Below, one piece after another: positions 1 to 8,053 of a DNA stretch of 33,646 bases. The position numbers and the translations under genes are program-made. The notes below the pieces were generated by a model. That model had not been told where the DNA came from, did no database searches, and saw only the letters and a program-made list of their open reading frames with translations. The stretch's first letter is position 1, and every line of letters starts with the position of its first letter. The DNA comes from Neisseriaceae bacterium TC5R-5 (GTDB taxonomy: Bacteria; Pseudomonadota; Gammaproteobacteria; Burkholderiales; Chromobacteriaceae): contig JACCFC020000031.1 of assembly GCA_020830965.2 (NCBI GenBank), positions 1 to 33,646 on the forward strand, in the 5' to 3' direction.

Positions 1-140
1 ATGGTCAAACAGAACTGAATGGCGGCATCGCTATAGGTCTGCGTCCGGCCGCGCTTGCCCTGTGGAGTTGCCTGCCATGACATGCTCGTGTCCAGCCAGA
101 CTGACAGAGAGCCGCGCAGGATCAGTGCTTGGTCATGCCG
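1..140 (-). CDS. IS5-family transposase, N-terminal fragment, start region possibly defective
   Basis: The minus strand from 140 to 1 is open and reads DQALILRGSLSVWLD, then GKRGR and YSDAAIQFCLT. This is the typical start of IS5/IS903-type DDE transposases (xxLxxRGSLxxWLD ... GxRGRxxxYSDxAIQFCL). No ATG or GTG lies in this frame. A TAG at 143-141 blocks it upstream, and the nearby ATG (136-134) is in another frame and stops after four codons. Family members usually have some 15-20 residues before the RGSL motif, so this copy may carry a small 5' deletion or use a rare start. The rest of the gene lies outside the window. Confidence 0.6.
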
Positions 141-166
141 CTATCTTACCAAGCCGCGGTGCGCCG

Positions 167-184
167 GATTTGTGCAACAAAGTC
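167..184 (-). repeat. Terminal inverted repeat of the left IS
   Basis: Read on the minus strand the segment is GACTTTGTTGCACAAATC, very close to the GGCTTTGTTG... ends of IS903-group elements. It marks the outer boundary of the element at about 184. The host flank begins at about 185. Confidence 0.65.
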
Positions 185-434
185 AAAATCAACTACCAAA
201 ATCAAACTAAAACAAGTCACGCCAAAGGTCAACACAACTAAAAAATGTAAGGGTATTCTGAGCACCATCTGGTCACTGGCCTAGTATCATCACTCATCAC
301 CAGTAAGTACGCTTGGATGTTCTGGAGGAGAAGTTTGTTATTGAATAAATGCTCAGAAGAGAAAGGCTAGCATAACGATTCTCGGTTAAAATCGCGCTTT
401 TGCTTGCTGCCCTATTCTGTTTGGAGACCATGAT
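185..434. other. Intergenic gap between IS end and tyrS
   Basis: No gene is supported here. The first ~60 bases are A-rich. A possible -10 box, TAAAAT, lies at 387-392 upstream of tyrS, but no good -35 was found at the usual distance. A GGAG ribosome-binding site at 423-426 sits eight bases before the tyrS ATG. The IS end at 184 is about 250 bases from tyrS, so the insertion may have replaced or altered the native upstream region. Confidence 0.4.
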
Positions 435-1712
435 ATGAGTACCCCCACCCTGCTACAAGACCTGCAATTGCGTGGCCTGATTGCCCAAACCACCGACGCT
501 GATGCACTAGCAGAACTTCTGAACCAAGAACAGATAACGCTGTATTGTGGTTTTGACCCCACGGCCGATAGTCTGCACATCGGCAGCCTAGTTCCCATTT
601 TGATCTTGAAACGCTTCCAACAGGCCGGCCACCGTCCGATTGCTCTGGTGGGAGGGGCCACCGGCATGATAGGCGACCCTAGTTTCAAAGCCAGTGAACG
701 CAAACTCAATACCCCGGACGTGATTCAAGGCTGGGTTGATAAAATTCGTGCCCAGGTAGCCCCTTTTCTCAGCTTCGAAGGCGATAATGCCGCGATCATG
801 GCTAATAACTATGATTGGTTCGGTAACATGAGCGTACTGGACTTCTTACGTGATATTGGCAAGCACTTCTCAGTGAATGCGATGATCAAAAAAGAAGCGG
901 TGCAACAGCGCATTAATCGCGAAGATCAGGGAATTTCCTTCACCGAATTCTCCTACAGCCTGCTGCAGGGCTACGATTTTGCCGAATTGAACCGCCGGCT
1001 GGGCTGCAAGCTGCAGATTGGCGGTTCTGACCAATGGGGGAATATCACCGCCGGTACTGACCTCACCCGTCGCCTCAATCAGCAAGCTGTCTATGGTTTA
1101 ACCATGCCGCTGGTGACTAAGGCAGATGGCACCAAATTTGGCAAGACTGAATCGGGTACCATTTGGCTGGATGCTAAAAAAACCTCGCCCTACGCTTTTT
1201 ATCAATTCTGGTTGGGTACGGCCGATGCCGATGTCTATCAATTCCTGCGTTATTTCACCTTTTTATCAGTCGCCGAAATTGCCGCCATTGAAGCCGCCGA
1301 TCAGGCGCGTGATAGTAAACCAGAGGCACAACGTATTTTAGCCGAGCAGCTTACCACCCTAGTGCATGGCTCCGCCGCACTCGCTGCCGCTCAACGCATC
1401 ACTCAAAGCCTGTTTAATAACGATCTCTCCAGCCTCACCGCCGAAGATTTTGCGCAACTAGCACAAGATGGTCTTCCCAGCTTACAGCTACCACTCAGTG
1501 CAAGCAGTCTAATTGACGCGCTCGCTGCCGGGGGCTTGGCCAAATCTAAAAGTGAGGCACGCACTTTTATTCAAAGTGGCGCCGTCAGTATTAATGGCAT
1601 CAAGAATGATAGCCTGGAACATCAGTTTACCGACTCTGATACGCTATTTTCCCGCTACACCTTACTTAAACGTGGCAAGAAAAATTATGCTTTGATTGAG
1701 TGGCAAGCTTAA
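435..1712 (+). CDS. tyrS: Tyrosyl-tRNA synthetase
   Basis: Class I aminoacyl-tRNA synthetase that activates tyrosine with ATP and charges tRNA-Tyr in the cytoplasm. The 425-residue length is normal for the bacterial enzyme. The Rossmann-fold HIGH signature appears as HIGS at residues 48-51, in the context [17 protein letters not shown]. The KMSKS loop is KFGKT at about 234-238, the usual form in this TyrRS class. The tRNA-binding and tyrosine-recognition motifs ([24 protein letters not shown], seen in two parts) are intact. The C-terminal ~70 residues form an S4-type RNA-binding domain. The start is supported by GGAG eight bases upstream. A perfect 9-bp hairpin follows the stop codon by two bases. 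The gene stands alone on this strand and nothing about it looks unusual. Confidence 0.97.
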   Translation: MSTPTLLQDLQLRGLIAQTTDADALAELLNQEQITLYCGFDPTADSLHIGSLVPILILKRFQQAGHRPIALVGGATGMIGDPSFKASERKLNTPDVIQGWVDKIRAQVAPFLSFEGDNAAIMANNYDWFGNMSVLDFLRDIGKHFSVNAMIKKEAVQQRINREDQGISFTEFSYSLLQGYDFAELNRRLGCKLQIGGSDQWGNITAGTDLTRRLNQQAVYGLTMPLVTKADGTKFGKTESGTIWLDAKKTSPYAFYQFWLGTADADVYQFLRYFTFLSVAEIAAIEAADQARDSKPEAQRILAEQLTTLVHGSAALAAAQRITQSLFNNDLSSLTAEDFAQLAQDGLPSLQLPLSASSLIDALAAGGLAKSKSEARTFIQSGAVSINGIKNDSLEHQFTDSDTLFSRYTLLKRGKKNYALIEWQA

Positions 1713-1714
1713 TA

Positions 1715-1739
1715 GCTCTACCCAATCATCGGGTAGAGC
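1715..1739. terminator. Hairpin between tyrS and the convergent lipoprotein gene
   Basis: GCTCTACCC pairs perfectly with GGGTAGAGC over nine bases around the loop AATCATC. It lies directly after the tyrS stop and 17 bases beyond the stop of the convergent gene at 1757, so it could serve both strands. Neither side has a clear U-tract, so intrinsic termination is plausible but not certain. Confidence 0.5.
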
Positions 1740-1756
1740 CGCTGCGCCCTACCCGG

Positions 1757-2542
1757 TCATTTAGACTGACTAAGTTCGGATTCGACTACCATATCCAGCA
1801 CATAGGCGATATTGGAAGCATCGGCAGGCGGGTTGGCTATTTTGAATCGCTTCACTCTTAAGATGTTGCGCACACCGGGCTGATGTTCAAATCCATCAAT
1901 ATCCTGATATAAATGTTGCCATGCCCCAGGGGTACCTGTTCTCAGCCCTTGCTGGTCAAAAAACACTTCTCGTATTTGTAAGCACTGTTTGTTCGGAATT
2001 AGCGGATGAGAACAGGTTCGAGTTTGTGCAGCTACCTCAAGAAACATTGTTTCTCCTGATGATCCATAACGCGTTTCTGCCGTAGGAGTGGCTGAAAAAG
2101 TGAGCACTTCGCCAGAAGCAAGCGTTAACGTGAGCTGTGGCGGCTGCTGATCTTGCACCAAAAAGCTGGCACTGCCTTGCAGGCGGCGACTGATTGCCTT
2201 ATCCAGCTTCATTAGTGGCGCATCACAAGCTCGCATGCTAGTAGCAAGGTCTCCGAAGCTGATCTGCTGATTTTTTATTGAGTATGCACCGAACAGCCTG
2301 TTGCAGGCATTGCTGACGTTGATATGACCATGTGTAAAATCCAACTGTAGCGCTGGTTGAGAGTCAACAAATAGTGCAGTAACACGCTGCTTCTGAGCAG
2401 TACGTGCATCAGTTAATTGCCAGTGATAACGGCTAAGCACGGTTACATCGTTGCTGATGGTACTGGGAATGGCTTGCGACCCGGTTTGGACGCAGGCAGA
2501 GAGAAAACTAGCCATCAGTAATACCATTAACTTGGGTTTCAT
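1757..2542 (-). CDS. META/DUF4377 domain lipoprotein
   Basis: Predicted envelope lipoprotein of 261 residues. The N-terminus is a lipoprotein signal peptide with lipobox LSAC, making Cys17 the likely lipidated residue. Residues of about 35-150 resemble a META (HslJ-like) domain. The visible pattern is YHWQLTDA..., then LDFTHGHINVSNACNRLFGAY and a later AT(S)MRACD..MKLDKAI stretch. Residues of about 165-255 resemble DUF4377: an EVAA..TRTCSHPL..KQCLQIRE opening with paired cysteines and an LYQDIDGFEHQPGV core. META proteins are linked to heat, novobiocin or metal tolerance and secretion in some bacteria, but the role here is unknown. AGGAG is well placed before the ATG. The gene is convergent with tyrS and divergent from the methyltransferase gene. 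Confidence 0.75.
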   Translation of the reverse strand: MKPKLMVLLMASFLSACVQTGSQAIPSTISNDVTVLSRYHWQLTDARTAQKQRVTALFVDSQPALQLDFTHGHINVSNACNRLFGAYSIKNQQISFGDLATSMRACDAPLMKLDKAISRRLQGSASFLVQDQQPPQLTLTLASGEVLTFSATPTAETRYGSSGETMFLEVAAQTRTCSHPLIPNKQCLQIREVFFDQQGLRTGTPGAWQHLYQDIDGFEHQPGVRNILRVKRFKIANPPADASNIAYVLDMVVESELSQSK

Positions 2543-2791
2543 ATCGCTCCTTGATTTGTGGGCTCAATTTAATTGGTTTCAATCCCATGCTTATTGTAGG
2601 CTGAACAAGGGCTGCTTCATTGATTAATGCTAGCCCGGTTAGTTGCAGACAGACAAGCAAATAGGCAAATAACGCCGCTCTCGCCCTATCATATAAAGGA
2701 AAGATAGAGTAAAGGCCATGCATTTCTGTATGTCTTTTACCGTAGTAAGCATCAGATAATAGAATTAAGTGACCATCTAATTTTGAAAATT

Positions 2792-2797
2792 AAGGAG
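2792..2797 (+). promoter_or_regulatory. Ribosome-binding site that fixes a TTG start
   Basis: AAGGAG lies six bases before the TTG at 2804. The alternative in-frame TTG at 2783 lies upstream of this site and has no ribosome-binding site of its own. Confidence 0.65.
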
Positions 2798-2803
2798 AAG
2801 ATC

Positions 2804-3442
2804 TTGGATGCAAGTTTCTGGCAAAAAAAGTGGCAAACGAATGATATTGCTTTCCACAACCCAACAGCCCACCCGCTACTCGTTCAATATTTTGAAGAAC
2901 TTTCACTAGAGCCAGGCGGCCGTGTATTTCTACCACTGTGTGGCAAGACACTGGACATTGCCTGGTTACTGGACAATGGTTATCGTGTTGCCGGTGCGGA
3001 ATTGAGTAAAACTGCCATTGAACAGCTCTTCAGCGAACTAGGGCTGGAGCCAACCATAAACACAATAGATGAGTTAATTCACTACAGCGCTAACCATATC
3101 GATATTTTTGTTGGCGATATTTTTGATCTGTCCAAAGCAACACTGGGAGAAGTCGATGCCATCTACGACCGGGCAGCCTTAGTTGCACTGCCGCAAACTA
3201 TGCGCCAACGCTACACCGAGCACTTGATGGAGATCACCAACAAAGCACCGCAGTTGTTGATCATTTTTGAGTACGATCAAAATCTGCTGGCAGGCCCCCC
3301 CTTTTCTATCAGCAATGAGGAACTCAGTCACCACTATCGTCACCGCTACCAGTTCGCTCTGCTCGCCAGCAATGACGTTGTGGGTGGGCTAAAAGGTAAA
3401 TGTGTTGCCAAAGAAAAGATCTGGCTACTCGATCCTTGTTAG
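2804..3442 (+). CDS. tpm: Thiopurine S-methyltransferase family protein
   Basis: SAM-dependent methyltransferase of the TPMT family, which methylates thiol, selenium or tellurium compounds in bacteria; the substrate here is not known. The preferred start is TTG at 2804. It gives a protein of 212 residues beginning MDASFWQKKWQ, matching the usual family N-terminus (MDxxFWhxRW). The reading frame stays open to a TTG at 2783, but that start would place AAGGAG inside the gene. SAM-binding motif I is VFLPLCGKTLDIAWL, followed by GAELSKTAIEQLF. The acidic pair in the VGDIFDL segment and the YDRAALVALP motif are also typical of TPMT. A strong terminator follows, so the gene is probably monocistronic. 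Confidence 0.88.
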   Translation: MDASFWQKKWQTNDIAFHNPTAHPLLVQYFEELSLEPGGRVFLPLCGKTLDIAWLLDNGYRVAGAELSKTAIEQLFSELGLEPTINTIDELIHYSANHIDIFVGDIFDLSKATLGEVDAIYDRAALVALPQTMRQRYTEHLMEITNKAPQLLIIFEYDQNLLAGPPFSISNEELSHHYRHRYQFALLASNDVVGGLKGKCVAKEKIWLLDPC

Positions 3443-3449
3443 CAAGCTG

Positions 3450-3476
3450 TGCCAGCGCCATAGCGCTGGCATTTTT
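3450..3476 (+). terminator. Rho-independent terminator after tpm
   Basis: TGCCAGCGC pairs with GCGCTGGCA (9 bp) around the loop CATA, followed directly by TTTTT at 3472-3476. It starts eight bases after the tpm stop codon. The stem lies just beyond the stop of the convergent transporter at 3480 and may also help terminate that transcript, but there is no T-run in that direction. Confidence 0.85.
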
Positions 3477-3479
3477 ACA

Positions 3480-5099
3480 CTAAGCCTGATGAATATCGGT
3501 GCGATAGGTTTCCTTGAGAGCAAACAGACATACCAGCGCACTGACACTGTAAACAATCACGGCATACCATAAGCCATACAGCATATCGCCGGTATAGGCG
3601 ACCAGACCGAATGCTACTGTGGGGAACAAACCACCAATCCAACCATTACCAACGTGATACGGTAGCGACATCGAGGTGTAGCGAATACGGGTGGGAAAGA
3701 GCTCTACCATCGTTGCTGCCAGCGGACCATAAACCATGGCCGCAAAAGTACTGAGCAGCACCATAATGGCAATAACCATCGTATGGTTAATCTTATCCGG
3801 ATCAGCCTTGCTCGGATAACCAGCTTGCTGCAAAGCCGCCTGTAGCGCCGGCCGATCAAAACCAGGCAATAATGTGCTGCCTATCATGATCTGGGTAGCA
3901 CTCCCACTGCTGGCATTTTGTTGCTGATAAGGAATGCCACTTTTCGCCAGCAGCGTTTTTGCCTGGTCACAGGGGCTATCAAGTTTGGCTGTACCTAAAG
4001 GATCAAACTGGAAACCACAACTGGCCGGGTCAGCAACAATCGTTACTGGTGCGCGCTGTGCTGCCTGAGAAATCTCCGGGTTGGCGTAGAAAGTCAGCCA
4101 TTTGTAAGCGGGAAAAGTAAAAACAGCAGCCAGAATCAGGCCCGCTAGCATAATGGGTTTGCGGCCAATACGATCAGATAGATAACCAAAATATAAAAAC
4201 AGAGGCGCTGACACGACAATCGCCACCACCAGCATCAGATTGGCTGTCGCTGCGTCCACCTTGAGCATCTGGGTGAGGAAGAAAAAAGAATAAAACTGTG
4301 CACAATAGAAAGTGACTGCCTGGCCACCGTTGATTCCAAATAAGGAGGTCAACACAATGCGCAGGTTCTTCCAATTGGTAAAGGATTCCCGTAATGGTGC
4401 CTTGGATTGGCTACCATCAGCTTTCATTTTGAGGAAGGCTGGCGATTCATGCATGGAGAGGCGTATCCAGACCGAGATGCCCACCATGATGACCGACAGC
4501 ACAAAGGGAAGGCGCCAGCCCCACTCATCAAAGGCTGGGCCAGTGATTTTGCGACACAACAAAATCACCAGCAGCGATAACAGCAGGCCGGCAGTGGCGG
4601 TTACCTGAATCCAACTGGTGTAGGCACCACGACGGTTATTGGGAGCATGTTCGGCAACATAGACCACAGCACCACCGTATTCACCACCAATCGCTAAGCC
4701 CTGCAACATGCGCAGCATAACCAGTAAAATAGGTGCGGCAATGCCGATGCTGGCGTAGTTTGGCAACACACCCACCAGGAAAGTAGCTATCCCCATGATG
4801 ATGATGGTGGCGAGGAAGGTGTATTTGCGTCCAACCATATCACCCAAGCGGCCAAATACTAGCGCGCCAAATGGTCGTACCAGAAAACCGGCAGCAAAAG
4901 TCATCAGAGCAAAAATGAAAGCGGTGGTTTCATTGACTCCGGCGAAGAATTGCTTACTGATCACGCCAGCCAAGGCACCATAGAGAAAAAAGTCATACCA
5001 CTCGAAAATCGTACCTAGTGATGAAGCAAAAATCACTTTACGTTCGGCCTTGCTGATACCCTGCGGCAAGTCAGCCTCCGCCGTGATAGTGTTACTCAT
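3480..5099 (-). CDS. MFS transporter, metabolite:H+ symporter (MHS/ProP-ShiA-like) family
   Basis: Inner-membrane proton symporter for small organic solutes; the substrate cannot be named. The chosen start (MSNTITAEADLP) gives 539 residues and has AGGAG seven bases upstream. The frame extends 16 codons further but without a ribosome-binding site. MHS features seen include GTIFEWYDFFLYG in TM1, FLVRPFGALVFGRLGDMVGRK as the first loop signature, and RMLQGLAIGGEYGGAVVYVAEH in TM4. SDRIGRK forms the mirrored loop, and LFPTRIRYTSMSLPYH is the late MHS motif. A hydrophilic segment of about 95 residues (roughly 340-435) with two cysteines (Cys361 and one near 373) interrupts the second half, which makes the protein longer than classical MHS members of ~430-500 residues. 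It follows the GMC oxidoreductase by 63 bases on the same strand, suggesting a shared transcript and substrate. Confidence 0.85.
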   Translation of the reverse strand: MSNTITAEADLPQGISKAERKVIFASSLGTIFEWYDFFLYGALAGVISKQFFAGVNETTAFIFALMTFAAGFLVRPFGALVFGRLGDMVGRKYTFLATIIIMGIATFLVGVLPNYASIGIAAPILLVMLRMLQGLAIGGEYGGAVVYVAEHAPNNRRGAYTSWIQVTATAGLLLSLLVILLCRKITGPAFDEWGWRLPFVLSVIMVGISVWIRLSMHESPAFLKMKADGSQSKAPLRESFTNWKNLRIVLTSLFGINGGQAVTFYCAQFYSFFFLTQMLKVDAATANLMLVVAIVVSAPLFLYFGYLSDRIGRKPIMLAGLILAAVFTFPAYKWLTFYANPEISQAAQRAPVTIVADPASCGFQFDPLGTAKLDSPCDQAKTLLAKSGIPYQQQNASSGSATQIMIGSTLLPGFDRPALQAALQQAGYPSKADPDKINHTMVIAIMVLLSTFAAMVYGPLAATMVELFPTRIRYTSMSLPYHVGNGWIGGLFPTVAFGLVAYTGDMLYGLWYAVIVYSVSALVCLFALKETYRTDIHQA

Positions 5100-5162
5100 A
5101 AGTTTTCTCCTGTTTGTAGCGGCAATGACGCGCTTTAAATAGCGCATTTGAATGTTTTAATC

Positions 5163-6776
5163 TTATTGTGCGGCATCTTGCAAAATCATGCGTGCCGCTT
5201 TTTCTGCAATCATCAGTGTGGGTGAGTTGGTATTACCTGAGGTAATGGTGGGCATGATTGAGGCATCAGCAATGCGCAAGCCACGCACACCATGCAGGCG
5301 TAAGCGCGGGTCAACAACGGCCAGCTCATCCACTCCCATTTTGCAGGTCCCTACCGGATGGAAAATGGTAGTACCAATCTGGCCTGCTGCTGTGATGAGC
5401 TCCGCCTGCTGCTGATAATGGCTACCCGGCTTGTATTCCTCTGGTTGATAACGAGCCAGTGCCGAGGCTGCCACAATGCGCCGGGTAAGGCGAATCGCCT
5501 CAGCGGCGGTAAGCTGATCCTGCGAATGACTAAGATAGTTGGGTTGAATCAGCGGCACACTCTCTAATGCCGGGCTGCTGAGTTGCACATAACCCCGGCT
5601 GAGTGGCTGTAAATCGCATACCGAGGCGGTAAAGGCAGGGAAAGGATGCAGCGCCTCGCCAAAACGCTCTAATGACAAGGGCTGCACATGGTATTCCAGA
5701 TTGGCACGTTCCCGCTCTGGTGACGATTTAACAAAGGCACCTAACTGGCTGGGTGCCATCGCCAGGGGGCCACTGCGGCGCCACAGATACTCCCAGCCCA
5801 TCGCCAATTTACCAGACCAGCTATTCGCCAGTTGATTCAGCGTCGGCACATTGCTTACCTTGTAAACCAAGCGCAGTTGCAGATGATCCTGTAAATTCTT
5901 ACCTACCCCAGCCAGTGCATGCTGCACCGGAATGGCAAGCGTCTGTAACAAATCTGCCGGGCCAATACCACTGCGCTGGAGCAAGAGTGGCGAGCCTATC
6001 GCCCCAGCGGCCAGAATCACCTCTCCACGACAGCGCGCCTGCCAGCGCTGCTGCTGTTGAATAAAATCTAAACCAGTTACCCGACCATTATCCAAGAGTA
6101 GTTCGGCAACTTCGGCATGAGTCAGCACCGTGAGATTGGGGCGCTGCCTTACCGGGTGCAAAAAAGCTTTGGCGGTATTCCAACGCACTCCGGCACGCTG
6201 ATTAACTTCAAAATAAGCGCAACCGGCGTTATCACCACTATCGTTAAAATCGGCCACTGGCTCAATACCGCACTCCGCCGCCGCTTGGCGAAACGCGTCC
6301 AAAATCTCCCAGGATAAACGCTGCCGCTCTACGCGCCATTCACCACCATGTCCGTGTAAGGTACGGGCGGTATCAAAGTGGTCTTCCATACGTAAAAAAT
6401 CTGGCAAGACCTGCTGCCACTCCCAACCCGTATTGCCTAGCGCCGCCCAGTGGTCATAGTCAGCAGCCTGACCACGCATATAAATCATGCCATTAATCGA
6501 CGAACAGCCACCGAGAACTTTGCCACGTGGGTAATTCAATACCCGCCCCCCTAAACCAGGCTCGGCGGCGGTACGCAGACACCAGTCGGTACGGGTATTA
6601 CCGATACAGTAGAGGTAACCCACCGGGATGTGTATCCACGGATAGTTATCCTCTCCGCCCGCCTCCAACAGCAATACCCGATGCTGCGGGTTAGCGGATA
6701 GACGATTGGCCAGTAAACAACCGGCACTCCCTGCACCAACGATGATGTAGTCAAATTCTCCGCTCAGTTGCTGCAT
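5163..6776 (-). CDS. GMC-family FAD-dependent oxidoreductase (choline/alcohol dehydrogenase-like)
   Basis: Flavoprotein that oxidises an alcohol group; the 537-residue length is typical of choline dehydrogenase (BetA) and AlkJ-type alcohol dehydrogenases. The FAD-binding Rossmann motif IIVGAGSAGCLLANRLS is at residues 11-27. GMC signature 1 is GKVLGGCSSINGMIYMRG near 87-104, and signature 2 is GAIGSPLLLQRSGIGP near 257-272. The catalytic C-terminal His is in FHPVGTCKMG, and the Asn in SGNTNSPTLMIAEKAA. There is no signal peptide, so it should act in the cytoplasm or at the membrane face. No betaine-aldehyde dehydrogenase (betB) or betI lies nearby, so a choline role is not supported. GAGGAG precedes the ATG. 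The MHS transporter downstream may import its substrate. Confidence 0.88.
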   Translation of the reverse strand: MQQLSGEFDYIIVGAGSAGCLLANRLSANPQHRVLLLEAGGEDNYPWIHIPVGYLYCIGNTRTDWCLRTAAEPGLGGRVLNYPRGKVLGGCSSINGMIYMRGQAADYDHWAALGNTGWEWQQVLPDFLRMEDHFDTARTLHGHGGEWRVERQRLSWEILDAFRQAAAECGIEPVADFNDSGDNAGCAYFEVNQRAGVRWNTAKAFLHPVRQRPNLTVLTHAEVAELLLDNGRVTGLDFIQQQQRWQARCRGEVILAAGAIGSPLLLQRSGIGPADLLQTLAIPVQHALAGVGKNLQDHLQLRLVYKVSNVPTLNQLANSWSGKLAMGWEYLWRRSGPLAMAPSQLGAFVKSSPERERANLEYHVQPLSLERFGEALHPFPAFTASVCDLQPLSRGYVQLSSPALESVPLIQPNYLSHSQDQLTAAEAIRLTRRIVAASALARYQPEEYKPGSHYQQQAELITAAGQIGTTIFHPVGTCKMGVDELAVVDPRLRLHGVRGLRIADASIMPTITSGNTNSPTLMIAEKAARMILQDAAQ

Positions 6777-6933
6777 CGCCTAGCTCTCCTCAATGCCACA
6801 TCAACTATAAAAGAAAAGCCAACATCATCGCTGATCGTCGAAAAAAAATCACTAGCCATTTAAAAATTAAAATAATTGACCAGCATCAATCATCTGAGCA
6901 GGATCTACACAGGCATACCGGGAAAGCCTTTAC

Positions 6934-7956
6934 TCATGGAAAGGGAAATGATTGAAACATCGCTTTTGCTGTACGCAGCATCTGGCAGCTAAAGCCCCAT
7001 TCGTTGTCATACCAGGCCAATACTTTTACCAGATTACCGCCATTAACTTTGGTGAGGGTGGCATCAAAGATTGAAGCTTCCGCAGTATGGTTGAAGTCGC
7101 CGGAAACCAGCGGCAGAGTGTTATAAGCCAAAATGCCTTGTAATGGTCCGTGAGCTGCTGCTTTAAGCGTCTCGTTGATTTCATCCACACTGGTATCACG
7201 GCTGGCCTGAAAGCTTAAATCAACTAAAGATACATTGATGGTAGGTACTCTCACGGAAAAACCATCCAGCCTACCTTGTAGTTCTGGCAGTACCAGCCCT
7301 ACTGCCTTGGCTGCACCGGTGCTCGTCGGTACCATATTGTGGGTTGCTGCGCGCGCGCGACGTAGGTCTTTATGTTTGGTATCGGTCAATACCTGATCAT
7401 TGGTAAAAGCATGGATAGTGGTCATCTGTCCTTTTTCAATCCCAATCGCTTGGTGCAAGACCTTAACCAACGGTGCCAGACAATTAGTGGTGCAACTAGC
7501 ATTAGAGACAACTTTCATGTCCGCAGTCAGCACTTCGTGGTTCACACCATAAACGACGGTCGCGTCTACATCGGCTTCACCAGGAGCCGAAATCAGCACT
7601 TTTTTAGCTCCGGCTTGTAAATGGGCCTGGCATTTTTTTTTGCTGGTAAAAGCACCGGTGCATTCCAATACCAAATCGACCTTGAGCGCTTCCCAAGGTA
7701 GCTCCGCTGGGTGGCGGGTACTAAAGAAAGGAATTTTTAGGCCATTCAGAATCAAGTGTTGTCCGTCTTGTTCCACTTTGCCGGGAAAGCGGCCATGTAC
7801 GGTATCAAATTCGGTGAGATGGGCATTCATTCGTAAATCGCCAGAGGCGTTAACGGCTACAACGGTGAAGTCATCTTGTAATTTATTTTCATAGATGACG
7901 CGTAACACCTGGCGGCCAATACGACCATATCCATTGATGGCGATACGAATAGGCAT
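6934..7956 (-). CDS. gap: Glyceraldehyde-3-phosphate dehydrogenase, type I
   Basis: Interconverts glyceraldehyde-3-phosphate and 1,3-bisphosphoglycerate with NAD(P). The start at 7956 ([16 protein letters not shown]) is chosen because GGGAG lies ten bases upstream and the Rossmann motif begins at once, as in the family; it gives 340 residues. An upstream extension of 22 codons in frame has no family similarity. The catalytic cysteine is Cys155 in [16 protein letters not shown] and WYDNEWGFS are intact. The cofactor region reads [15 protein letters not shown], whereas NAD-specific enzymes normally have Asn-Asp at this point. Bacillus GapB, which prefers NADP, has Asn-Ala-Ser, so NADP use or dual specificity is possible by inference. 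The gene follows tkt on the same strand but behind a strong terminator. Confidence 0.95.
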   Translation of the reverse strand: MPIRIAINGYGRIGRQVLRVIYENKLQDDFTVVAVNASGDLRMNAHLTEFDTVHGRFPGKVEQDGQHLILNGLKIPFFSTRHPAELPWEALKVDLVLECTGAFTSKKKCQAHLQAGAKKVLISAPGEADVDATVVYGVNHEVLTADMKVVSNASCTTNCLAPLVKVLHQAIGIEKGQMTTIHAFTNDQVLTDTKHKDLRRARAATHNMVPTSTGAAKAVGLVLPELQGRLDGFSVRVPTINVSLVDLSFQASRDTSVDEINETLKAAAHGPLQGILAYNTLPLVSGDFNHTAEASIFDATLTKVNGGNLVKVLAWYDNEWGFSCQMLRTAKAMFQSFPFP

Positions 7957-7981
7957 ACAGATAATTCTCCCATTGACTAGT

Positions 7982-7999
7982 TGTAGTGTCAGCACTACA
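7982..7999. promoter_or_regulatory. Inverted repeat in the gap leader/promoter region
   Basis: TGTAGTG pairs perfectly with CACTACA (7 bp) around TCAG. It lies 26-43 bases upstream of the gap ATG and just past the tkt terminator. It could be an operator or an RNA hairpin in the gap leader. There is no direct evidence for either. Confidence 0.35.
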
Positions 8000-8007
8000 T
8001 GACTGAC

Positions 8008-8039
8008 AAAATAAAAGGCCATTGCCTGAGCAATGGCCT
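8008..8039 (-). terminator. Rho-independent terminator after tkt
   Basis: On the minus strand AGGCCATTGC pairs with GCAATGGCCT (10 bp, 4-base loop), and the stem runs straight into TTTTATTTT. It starts 15 bases after the tkt stop. It separates tkt from gap, so gap needs its own promoter or read-through. Confidence 0.88.
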
Positions 8040-8053
8040 AGTGTGCACTGATC

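Larger units (their letters stand above)
1..184 (-). mobile_element. Partial insertion sequence, IS5 family (IS903-like group), cut by window edge
   Basis: The minus strand carries a terminal inverted repeat of the IS903 type at 167-184, then a short leader, then a reading frame resembling the N-terminal part of an IS5-family DDE transposase. The element runs off the left edge, so its length, other end and target-site duplication cannot be seen. Family assignment rests on recalled protein and repeat patterns, not on a search. Confidence 0.7.

Noticed and set aside
2508-2723. 71-residue open frame on the minus strand upstream of the META lipoprotein
   Set aside because: It overlaps the lipoprotein start in another frame, has no clear ribosome-binding site and no family pattern.
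5163-6776. Reading the GMC enzyme as choline dehydrogenase BetA
   Set aside because: The family signatures are shared by many alcohol dehydrogenases, and no betB, betI or BCCT-type choline transporter is adjacent, so the narrower name is not supported.
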